DNA of 64,000 bases, from positions 11,003,647 through 11,067,646 of the forward strand of contig OW203762.1 of assembly GCA_934045905.1 (NCBI GenBank), read 5' to 3'. This DNA comes from Leuctra nigra (taxonomy: Eukaryota > Arthropoda > Insecta > Plecoptera > Leuctridae). Below the pieces are notes generated by a model that made no database searches, was not told the origin of the DNA, and saw only the letters and a program-made list of their open reading frames with translations. Of the stretch, positions 55,162 through 64,000 are shown in pieces; the first letter of the stretch is position 1, and each line of letters starts with the position of its first letter. The position numbers and the translations under genes are program-made.

Positions 55162-55460
55162 CCCTGCTGAAAAATCTTGCTAAGATCTTTGTAAGATCTT
55201 GCCAAGATCTTAGCAAGATATTGCAAACAAGATCTTGCAAGATCTTAGCAAGATCTTAGCAAGATCTTGTACATTATGCCGCCAAAAAACGTTAAAATTT
55301 CATAAAAAAATAAAATTTTCTATAATTTATGAGTACTCCAAATCCAAATCCAAGATCTTGATAAGATCTTAGCAAGATCTTGGCAAGATTTTGGTTAATA
55401 CAAGATCATAGCAAGATCTTGCAAGTTCTTGCAATATCTTGGCAAGAATTTTCAGCAGGG
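55162..55460. mobile_element. TIR element built of AAGATCTTGC palindromes
   Basis: Ends CCCTGCTGAAAAATCTTGC and GCAAGAATTTTCAGCAGGG. The two thirds next to the ends are packed with AAGATCTT, GCAAGATCTTGC and TTAGCAAGATCTTAG. It lies 142 bp upstream of the zeste-like start codon, so it may sit in the promoter or 5' UTR. The flanks do not give a clear 8-bp duplication. Confidence 0.78.
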
Positions 55461-55560
55461 ATGCCTGGTCATGCTTACGAGGACTTGAAGACTGTAACCT
55501 AGAAACCTATTGAATTATTTTGTAACAAATAATGTTAAAATATGAAAATTACACAGGCTA

Positions 55561-57007
55561 ATGGGTTTCATTAGTCAAAATTTGACTCGCTTTGTGGATG
55601 AGCCGTACTATCACATTACAATGCATAGTGAATGGATATTACAAGGCACATTTTACAAGGCACAAAAGTTCTCGAGCTACTACCCAAATATATGGAAAGT
55701 AGCTACTGTTAAACCTTTTCCAAAAGTAACCAACCCTATTGAATTTAAGGATCTGCGACCCATCAGTGTACTCCCGCTTATCTCAAAACTTGCTGAAAAA
55801 GCCATCTGTGAACAACTAAACAGACACTGCAATTCTAATAAAATCATACCTGCTTGGCAATCTGGCTTTCGGAAAAATTTCAGCACAACAACAGCACTAG
55901 CAAATATAGCTGATGATATTCTACGAGCCTCGGACAACGGACTTATCACGACCATGGTATTATTAGATTATTCCAAGGCCTTCGATACCCTTAACCACAC
56001 TTTACTCATTTCTAAATTGCACTACTTTGGACTGAACGAGAGGGCATTGGAGCTTTTCAAATCTTTTATCACAAACAGGTTACAGAAAGTCAAAATAGGG
56101 CCTAACAATTCCGACTATAAATTAATCAAAACAGGTGTGCCGCAGGGCTCAGTACTCTCTCCCTTGCTGTATTCCATTTATACATGTGACATCGCATTAG
56201 GTAATCACTGTACTGCACATTGCTTTGCCGATGATACTCAGCTATATTATTCTTATAAACCATCAGAAAAGATTACAGCAGTGGAAAGAATCAACAGTGA
56301 CCTTAAGCTAATAGAGTCTGCCTCACAGAAACATGCCTTGCACTTAAATCCATCCAAGTCTATGGTAATCCACTTTAGCAATCGCAGTGGACTTAATTTC
56401 ATTCAAAATGAGAACACAGATATCCTGGTGGATCAAAAGGTGTTACCTATTGTAGAAAATGTAAGAAATTTGGGTCTACACTTCGACTCTACCCTACGGT
56501 TTAAAAAGCATACGTCAACCCTTCTGCAATCATGCTATTCCAAATTAAAACACTTGTACCAATTTAAAAATATTTTGTCACGAAAAGTTAAATTCCTGCT
56601 GGTTGAATCATTAATAATCTCAAAATTTGATTACGGCGACGTTATCTATGGAAACTGTCTTGATAGTGTGAGCGCTAAAAGACTCCAAACTGCGCAAAAC
56701 TCTTGCCTACGTTTCGCATTAAACATTAGACGCTACGATCCTGTCTTAAAGAGACCAAATCATATTTCCTGCCATTATGCAGAAGTTGGCTGGCTCAAAC
56801 TCCAGGAAAGACGTAATTTACATATATGCAACCTAGTCAATAAAATCCTAGAAACTGGACAACCAGAATACCTCCATAGCAAACTCACTAAAAGAAAAGA
56901 CATTCATTCAGTAAACACACGTGGTAAAAATAAACTCTCTTCACATTCACACTCTACTAATTTATTCCAAAGATCGTTTTCATTTAATGCAGTGAAATAT
57001 TATAATG
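55561..57007 (+). pseudogene. Reverse transcriptase (non-LTR), interrupted at its C-terminus
   Basis: Open for about 482 codons before the hAT insertion. Motifs in order: IWKVATVKPFPK, LRPISVLPLISKLAEK (RT 1), FRKNFSTTTAL, LLDYSKAFDTLNH (first catalytic Asp), TGVPQGSVLSPLLY, HCFADDTQLYY (FADD catalytic pair), LNPSKSMVIHF and the VRNLGLHFDSTLRFKKHTS block. The order and FADD form fit jockey/CR1-like elements. At the hAT target duplication TTATAATG the frame is cut; the frame resumes beyond 60600 and reaches a stop near 60690. The long intact frame suggests that truncation and hAT insertion are fairly young. Confidence 0.85.
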
Positions 57008-60000
57008 CAGGGTTGGGTCAGTAGAATATTCCGCGTAGAAAATAGGTAATCTACGCGTATATTCTACCGTAGAATATGTAATGTAGAATATTACTTTACA
57101 TTAGATATTCTACACGTAGAATATTAAAAAAGTCAGATGAAATTGGTTGATATAATTGATAAATTTATTGATTTCAATTTAATAAAAAAATTACATTCTT
57201 TCTCCTTAGATGTATACATATCTATACATTTTACTCAATAAGTAGCATTAAATTAAAACGCAATGCAATTTATTTATCGATAATAATACTGATCCATTTC
57301 ACTCATACTTTTGGTTGATGCTGTGGATATATTCATTTATTATTATTAAAATTGTAATGTAAACATGAAAAATAATAAGCAAATCGATAATCAAATAAAA
57401 ATAATAGTTAGTGCCTATCTAACCCAAAATGCCAATGTGAGAAATACTTGTCAAGATATTTGAAAGGTCAGGGTGGGTTTACAATAGGCTACTTCACTTC
57501 CTACGATGTTCAAAGAAAATTAATCGGAATTCTTTTTCATTCTACTTCCACATTCTTCTTTACATTTCAAAGAAATATCGAGTGCTCCCTGATGTGTGAT
57601 TTAATAGCGCTTAGCAATCCTCTAATGACATGTTTTCATTTATTTTTCATTTACACAAAGTTAGTATTAACCAGAGGAAGTAGAGGCTTGCTTGTTGTTT
57701 AAGGCGTTGTGAGTTGCGACTCAAACTAAAATAACTTTAAAATTAAAACAATCATATGATGTTAATTTAAGTGTACTGAACGGTTTTATCATTTTATACC
57801 ATAACAAAAAATATTTATCAGTTGGAACCTGCTTAGAGCAAGGCCATTCATCCACAGGCACTCGAAGGTACCTACTTTAACACGATTTTGGCTACATACT
57901 AAATGGAGATTAGTACTCATCGGAGGGCGTATCGTTCAACTTCTGTGTGTGGTACACATGAAGAAGCTTTTTTGACTTTTCAAAAGTCAGTCTGTTCCTC
58001 AGTGGGCTATGTACATAGGACCAATTGCTAAATACTCTCTCAAGTTGTGCAGATGACGCTGGTATGTTTAATAACTTTTCAGCAAGGTTGCTCAGGCTGC
58101 CATGTTTACGTTTCGTCAAATTCCAAAATGATTTTGGATCTGTAACACCTTTGTTTCTGAGTTTTGTGAAAATTGATTCGCCTGTAGAACTGCCAAATAA
58201 CGCCAAATCGTCCAACCCATTCGCATCAAGCTCTTGAAGGAGAAACTCTTCGACCTAGAATAGTAAAGGTAGTCAGTCGGTTATTTTATTTCAGCAAGAG
58301 TTATATGAAAACCAGGCTAGCTAGTTATCTTTAACAATATTGTATACCTCATCACGCTGGTCTTCAGTTAATCTCTGCCCTCTGTATACTGGATGCAAAA
58401 AATTTGCAGCCAATCCATAAGTGGTCAGTGCATATGCACGTCTCTCCTTCAATTTCTCTTCATACTCTGGGTATCCTTCAGGTAACTGCAATAGCATCCA
58501 CTCTTCGGCTGCGTCAGCAATGCTGCACGTTGTTTTCTGGCACTTGTTAATTAAAGTGCAAATAGGATCAAAGAGCTGGATTCCATCCTCAACTTGCTTC
58601 AAGAAGTTGGCATCGAATATCAATTGTAATGCGTTCTGTTCAATAGTTATCCCTTGCCCAATAACCTTCTTCATTGCCGGTAGATTCTTCCTGAGGCAAA
58701 CGAATGCATCCCTGTTACTGCACCATCTGGTGTCGCACGCAAGACTTATTCGACCTCCCCCAAATTGTAGTAGACGAGTCTCTTGATCTGCCGATGTAAA
58801 AGCCTTGAGAACCACATTGACTCTTGAAGCAACTGATGCTGAAACCAATTGTTTAGCCAATAAATTTGCTGTATGGGAATTACATGTCACGTGCCACAAA
58901 TCTACAATTCGGCCCATTTTCATCATGTTCGCAGCATTATCACTGCATACTGCGTAGAGTTCCGAATTGTACTTTTCTTTAGCTTCCTTCTTAGCTTCCA
59001 ACACAATGTCTTTTAATGCCTCACCAGTCTCCTTCTCTCCTGATAAATCCCAGGCATTGAGGAATCCCACACCACCTGCAGCATTGTGAATCATTGCGGC
59101 GACATTTTTCGTATTTGCAGATTCATTTTTCCACCCGTCAATGAGCAGCACAGACTGAGATCCAAAGTTCAATGCATTTTTACAAGCCTCATATTCCTGG
59201 TCAAGGATCGTTGTGGCCAGTGTTTTCCGCGTAGGACCCTTGTATGCAGGGCGCAGAGTTTTCACAAAATTCTTGAAGTGTTGCGATTCAACCACGCTTA
59301 AAGGGATATTGCATCCAAAAATTAATTTCCCAAGAGCACGGTTGCTGCAATCATTTTCTGACTTTGTCATCCGATCGTAATACTTATATTGAGGACAAGG
59401 ATTCTTTAAATGTGTTGTTGGTTGTGTCTGCGATGCTTCTGAACCAGATGTAGTCATTGACATTTCACTTAAGTCAATTACAGCACTAGCTTCATTCATC
59501 AGTGAAGAGCATGGTTGGATTTCTGTCCCATCTTTAGAGCCAGAAGGTTCTAGATAAAATGACAATAATTTAATTAATAATTAATTATGTTAAGTCAAAT
59601 TTGACTCTTGTGCATTTCATTGCTATCTTATGGAAGAAAAGCTCAATTTTAGATTCACCAGGGGCCCTATTCTAAAACTTATTTATATTCCCACTTCCAC
59701 TGGAATTTGGATTCACCGAAACCCAATCCCAGTGGAATCGAGAATTTTAAAATGGAATACAAGCACTGCTGTACCTACATACCCAGTTAATGGCACAGAA
59801 TGCTACCTATAAAAATGCACTCATTGTGTTAAAATTATTGGTGTAATTTACCATTTAAATTATAATGATGAATTTCCGAACGACTGCTTTCTATCGACAC
59901 CTCCGAACTGCACAGAGAAACCGGTGGATCGTCTAGATCTTCATCGCTGCTGTAAATGACCTGTGGCCTCCTTTTTAAAGGTCCTCCTCCAGTACTACCA

Positions 60001-60592
60001 GAAGTAGAAGGGGTGGCAGTGGCAGGTTGCGTGGACTGCATTGGAAGGCGGCATACATTTCTAATAAATCAAAATCCCTTATCAGAGTATTTTCTTCTAG
60101 TGGAAATTTGATTAAAAATATAAAATAATAAATAGTAATTCATCAAAATAGTAGTATTTTATCATCCATCAGTGCATAAATGGCAGGAACTGGACAAACT
60201 TAAACTATATACCTTGGGGTTTCCCCTCTCCATAACCTACATAACCAAGATATTTAAATAAATTTAATTTACTCACCTATGAGACTTTAATCGCTTGGCA
60301 GCAGTGTTCTTGAGAGTCTTCTGGCAGACAGTGCAATATGTTGCACATTTTCCATTCTCTTTTATAAATTTAAAAGACCCATCAAGCCACAAGGTGTGCT
60401 TTGGTCTTCCTGACATGATTATGTGTCCAAGGTCATTAAAACAGTGTTGCCAACATGTATTTTTACATTGAAATTGTGGCGCCAAACTTTAAAAAAATCA
60501 TTTACATATTCTACGTAATATTCTACATATTCTACATGATATTCTACGCGTAAGTAGAATAATAATATTCTACGCGTAGTTACCCAACCCTG
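57008..60592 (-). mobile_element. Complete hAT transposon, 3585 bp
   Basis: Ends CAGGGTTGGGT and ACCCAACCCTG, with a perfect 8-bp duplication TTATAATG (57000-57007, 60593-60600). Next to the ends are ATTCTACGCGTAGAAT-type palindromes (57020-57110, 60505-60575). It contains one intact transposase gene on the minus strand and nothing else except a small foldback (about 59660). With an intact gene, intact ends and intact target duplication, this is a candidate autonomous element. Confidence 0.92.
57910..60416 (-). CDS. hAT transposase with BED zinc finger, 4 exons, intact
   Basis: Exons on the minus strand: 60277-60416, 59852-60060, 58348-59549, 57910-58254. Donors and acceptors are GT-AG, phases fit, and the sum is 1896 nt (631 residues). 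The BED finger spans exons 1-2: CTVC, then KSHRNVC (C-x2-C..H-x3-C). The centre has VLLIDGWKNESANTKN with the first catalytic Asp, YAVCSDNAANMMK with the second, WHVTCNSHTANLLAKQL (the C..H helix of hAT) and CDTRWCSNRDAF. The last exon has the dimerisation motif IPASSAQLERVFS. Length is normal for hAT. It would bind the element ends and cut and paste it; whether it is expressed is unknown. Confidence 0.9.
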
Positions 60593-61034
60593 TTATAATG
60601 AGATCCCAAACTCTATGCACAGCGTACAGCACAAGCTATTTAAACCACTTCTTAAAAAAATGTTCCTGGAGAGAAATAGAGCTAATAAATAATATATTGT
60701 AGATAAATACCTAGCCAGATGTTACTGCAGACGCACATCACATTACATACATACCTTGTAATTTAATTTATCATGAAGTTTTCAGTTCCTTCAAGTATCT
60801 GTTACTATTGTCTTTGTTATTATTACTCTAATTATCCATATGTTTTTTGTTCCTTAATGTCAATCAATAACTTATCCATAGTCGAATTATACATTGTAAA
60901 ATTTTCCTTTTATTCACATATTTACTTGACACTGTACCACTTATGTTAACAAAAGAGTTAAGTGGAAGAGAAGTCACTGGCTTAACTTCGCTCTACAAAT
61001 AAAGATATTTATTATTATTATTATTATTATTAAA

Positions 61035-62084
61035 TTTACAACACTAGGTAGTCGGGAGTAACTCCCTGGACCTCTATTTCCAAGATTGTACGAGTGCTCT
61101 TATAATCGAGCATGACGTAAAAGTGACGTCCATCCGAACAAAATAACATTCAATCTGCCACGTCAGTTTATTATTTTGTTTGGTCTGTCGTCAGGCGGCC
61201 GTGAAACCGTATAAAATTTGTCTTGAACGATCTCGAAAATAGTTCCCCTGGTAACTGGAAGAGGAGTTCTTCCCTCAAAACATTTATCTATATGCCTACC
61301 ATCATTTACACATATTCAGTGACGGACCCACTAATATACCTACTAGGTAGGTAGGTACTTCTGCCAACAATGTTATTTTTTGTTGTGCATTTGAAATTTG
61401 GATGGAGCTGTAGTAATGGATATAAATATAAAGAATCTTTAAGATTTAGTATGGAATCGTTTAGTTCTTCTAACAGAGTAACAAAGGGTGCCAGATGTGA
61501 ATGATGTTATCAAATGCTGGCTGTTCAAGAAATTCTTACCTAGTAGGTACCTACCTAGCCTACTACCTACCTAGCTTCGACAATGTTGCAAGCAGCTGTC
61601 AAGACTTATAACTTCATTGTAGTTTTTAAGGAAGTTCGTATGGCATCGTCAAACGTGATCACGGTTCTAATAGTGTTAATACGAGCAGATTTTACATTCT
61701 AACATCAATATTACACAAGACAACGATAGATGGGAACAATATTTTGTTGTTGATGTTCGATAGCAACACATAACCTCACTTTTCAGTTTTCACCGCCTTC
61801 TCGATTGACAGTGACAAAGAGGGAAGAGAACTTCGGCTTCCAACCAATGATGGGAAATTGAAACATTCAACAAGTGTGAAGTTTTTGTAATTTTATTATA
61901 GTAGTGTCAGTAAATCAATAATTGTTTTAATTGGATATATTAGCGTGCGAACTATTATCATATCATTGTATAATAATTGCTCTGACGTTCGGGCGCATGT
62001 ACCTAATTAATTGGTAAGTTTTCTGGACAAGAATAACTTCACATAACCTTACTCTCACACTGACCAAGTCTTCACATTTTGTAT
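61035..62084. other. Spacer with TAGGTACCTA runs
   Basis: No gene. Repeated TAGGTAGGTAC/GTACCTACCTA stretches at about 61343-61360 and 61539-61575. Confidence 0.35.
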
Positions 62085-62356
62085 TTGTATTTGTAATATA
62101 TCCTGCAAATGTGCTTTGGCACGGTGGCAGTCTTTTCTTTCTTCTACTTCTTTCTTCACTTTTTCACTATCATCCTTTTATATTCCAAAAGTTCTTCAGC
62201 TCTTTTCGCTGCCTCACTTAAACTGTTCCAGTCTTTAATTGTTCTTCTTATGAAGCTGTATTTTCCTATGTCGGTCTTTGATCCTTCTACAGTTATTTCT
62301 AACCCTCTTCGAACACTTCTCTGAACACCGTCTGGTGCACCGTCTGGTGTAAACAC
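62085..62356 (-). pseudogene. Non-LTR retrotransposon 3' end with RT C-terminal peptide
   Basis: The minus frame ends GKYSFIRRTIKDWNSLSEAA, which is the usual tail of reverse transcriptases in animal non-LTR elements (F..RTI.DWNSLP). After the stop comes a short 3' UTR and an (ACAAAT)n tail (about 62080-62100). 5'-truncated remnant. Confidence 0.65.
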
Positions 62357-62411
62357 CAGTTTTTACCTTTTCAATTGACATGATACACTAGTAGTAGGGA
62401 ATGTGACTTAC

Positions 62412-62640
62412 CTATATTGTTATAACAACACCCGACAGAGACTGTAGAGTCTCTCGGTCCAAATGGGAACGAAGAGGAGAGATCATGGGTTCATTCCTGG
62501 CTCCGCAGAAAAAAAAACTGTAAACCTTTTCAGAGCTGTCCCAATCTGCTCCATCCCTATAACCACTGTAGTAGCGTAATAAACACAAACTGCACAAACT
62601 GCACAAACTGCACATTCAAACTTCTTTTTAGCAGTTCCCA
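62412..62640. other. Possible SINE-like segment
   Basis: GGGTTCATTCCTGGCTCCG resembles a tRNA T-arm (B box), and is followed by an A-run. No matching A box at the right distance is convincing. A CACAAACTG tandem run lies at 62583-62612. Confidence 0.3.
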
Positions 62641-63002
62641 GTACCTAGGTCAACACCATAGAGATTCATCCTACTAGGTACCTACTTATCTCTATGAACA
62701 AACAGACCTCTAGCCTAGGTACAAAGAGTAGATAGGTAATAGTACAGACTACCTAGATAGCCTTCGGCTTGTAGTAGGCTACCTAAGGTACTTAACTACA
62801 ATTATGCAACCACATTTATACAATATCGGAGAAATAAAGTTCACTGCTCTGCAATATCCACCCTAAAGTCACAACCACTTACTAAGCGCTTGAAAATCAA
62901 TGTTGTGAACAAAAGAAAATTCCCACAACCCACCTTCTACCTTTAGAAATAGTTCTTCAATAGTTCTTACGCCTTGACGCAGACTGTAAAATTTAACATC
63001 GT

Positions 63003-63076
63003 GTGGAAGTTGGAAATTTCTTTACTGGGAATCAAACCCATAATCTAACACCTACCTATGTGTATGCCCAGACTGC
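63003..63076 (-). other. tRNA-like (SINE head?) segment
   Basis: Read on the minus strand: GATAGCAGTCTGGGCATAC resembles an A box, and about 45 bp on GGGTTTGATTCCCAG is close to the B box and T-arm consensus. No cloverleaf acceptor pairing is clear, so a pol III-type SINE or tRNA relic is more likely than a working tRNA. Confidence 0.35.
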
Positions 63077-63084
63077 TATCCATT

Positions 63085-63455
63085 CATTTTCATCGATCCC
63101 AGATTTGACTTTGAGTGGGGGCTACTTCCACTTAGCATTCAATCATTCATTTTCATCAATCCCAGATTTGGCTTTGAGTGGGGGCTACTTCCACTTAGCA
63201 TTCAATCATTCATTTTCATCAATCCCAGATTTGACTTTGAGTGGGGGCTACTTCCACTTAGCATTTAATCATTCATTTTCATCAATCCCAGATTTGACTT
63301 TGAGTGGGGGCTACTTCCACTTAGCATTCAATCATTCATTTTCATCAATACCAGATTTGACTTTGAGTGGGGGCTACTTCCACTTAGCATTCAATCATTC
63401 ATTTTCATTCAATCCCAGATTTGACCTTGAGTGGGGACTACTTCCACTTGTAATT
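63085..63455. repeat. 63-bp minisatellite, about 5.8 units
   Basis: The unit includes TCATTTTCATCAATCCCAGA, then TTTGACTTTGAGTGGGGGCT and ACTTCCACTTAGCATTCAAT. Since 63 is divisible by 3, a plus-strand frame stays open with the repeated phrase SSIPDLTLSGGYFHLAFNHS. I regard the frame as a consequence of the repeat. The first and last units are the most diverged. Confidence 0.93.
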
Positions 63456-63480
63456 AGTCCATCTCTGTCTAATTAATTAA

Positions 63481-63635
63481 GGGCCGGTATAACCAAAGTT
63501 AATCTGAGCCGGATTAACTAAATATTGGACTAAATTGGCGGCCCAGCCAATCAGATATATCTCAAAATGATTGAAACAGTTCAATTTAATCCAAAAGTTA
63601 GTTAATCCAGCAAGTTTAACTTTGGTAATACAGGG
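63481..63635. mobile_element. Small TIR element (GGGCCGGTATAACCAAAGTT ends)
   Basis: Left GGCCGGTATAACCAAAGTTAA and right TTAACTTTGGTAATACAGGGGC are imperfect inverted repeats. Inside, GGATTAACTAA and TTAGTTAATCC are also inverted. Confidence 0.55.
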
Positions 63636-64000
63636 GCTAATGAACTAAAACCCAGATTGTGTTAAAACACTCCTTATTAATTCACTTGTTTAATTTCACT
63701 TGTTGAATTAGGAGGAGACAATTCCTCCTCCTCCTTGACGATTCTAAGTCAGAAGCATGAACTCATAGGCTAATACAATTATTAATTAATCCTAGTTTAC
63801 ATTATTCAATGTTTCATTCAATTAATTGAGTTTTAAATCATTTGGTTCGACGAATGTAATCGTGTAGACGCAAAATTGAAGCAAAAGTACGTTTCATATT
63901 TTAGAACCGGTCCTATTTTTCCTTCAATGAATTAATTAAAACATTGAACGGTCTAAACTAGGCTTTACAGGTACCTACTCCAAACAAAATTCATAAGTCT

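Larger units (their letters stand above)
55461..61034 (+). mobile_element. 5'-truncated jockey/CR1-type non-LTR retrotransposon, split by a hAT
   Basis: The reverse transcriptase frame starts at about 55561 and is followed after the nested hAT (57008-60592) by a 3' UTR with AATAAA near 61003 and a terminal (TTA)n tail (61008-61030). The 5' end is not certain; sequence before 55600 does not look like the family. Endonuclease and ORF1 are absent. Confidence 0.75.

Noticed and set aside
62579..62612. Short tandem CACAAACTG as a regulatory array
   Set aside because: Only three or four units of nine bases; too short to support a function.

Overview
The window looks like repeat-choked, AT-rich animal nuclear DNA, most probably from an insect and perhaps a hemipteran such as a planthopper. 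That is an inference from GT-AG introns, the transposon types and the protein families; no rRNA or mitochondrial marker fixes the species. There are no operons, CRISPR arrays or bacterial genes.

Two host genes can be assembled exon by exon from the minus strand. The first (10733-19974) is a complete 11-exon membrane dipeptidase. All phases fit, giving a 431-residue protein with a signal peptide, the zinc ligands, and a GPI-anchor-like C-terminus on a tiny last exon. The second (44173-55020) is a 4-exon, 297-residue Myb/SANT-like (regulatory protein zeste-type) DNA-binding protein with an alanine-rich coiled coil. Their introns are filled by repeats, including a (TACAA)n array, a minisatellite copied from the dipeptidase exon 4/intron 4 junction, two Helitron-like families, a Penelope-like retroelement and a piggyBac-type MITE.

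Most of the rest is transposon. (1) Family 1 is a Helitron/HINE-like family that starts at TGAGCGAGC and ends CTAG|T after a hairpin, with nine or more copies. (2) Family 2 is a 1.3-kb family with a long 5' foldback and a 3' hairpin ending CTAGAT, carrying repeated CRE, ETS and YY1-like motifs. (3) hAT elements with perfect 8-bp target duplications lie at 951-1958, 4446-6645, 22222-24071, 33857-35347, 43507-43824 and 57008-60592. The last has an intact 4-exon, 631-codon BED-finger transposase and sits inside a jockey/CR1-type reverse transcriptase ORF. (4) There are TA-flanked mariner-like MITEs, one TTAA-flanked piggyBac MITE, a solo LTR, a Penelope GIY-YIG fragment between perfect inverted arms, a THAP-exon foldback element, and several non-LTR 3' ends.

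Region by region: 0-9 kb nested transposons; 9.1-10.2 kb a TAGGA-rich terminal-inverted-repeat element; 10.7-20 kb the dipeptidase; 20-22 kb its 5' flank; 22-26 kb a 92-bp tandem repeat split by a hAT element, plus a second copy of that hAT; 26-43 kb almost pure repeats; 43-55 kb the zeste-like gene; 55-61 kb a retrotransposon with the nested hAT; 61-64 kb small repeats and a 63-bp minisatellite. The two host genes have no visible functional link. All coordinates and phases were worked out by hand from the sequence; family names rest on motif recognition, without database searches.
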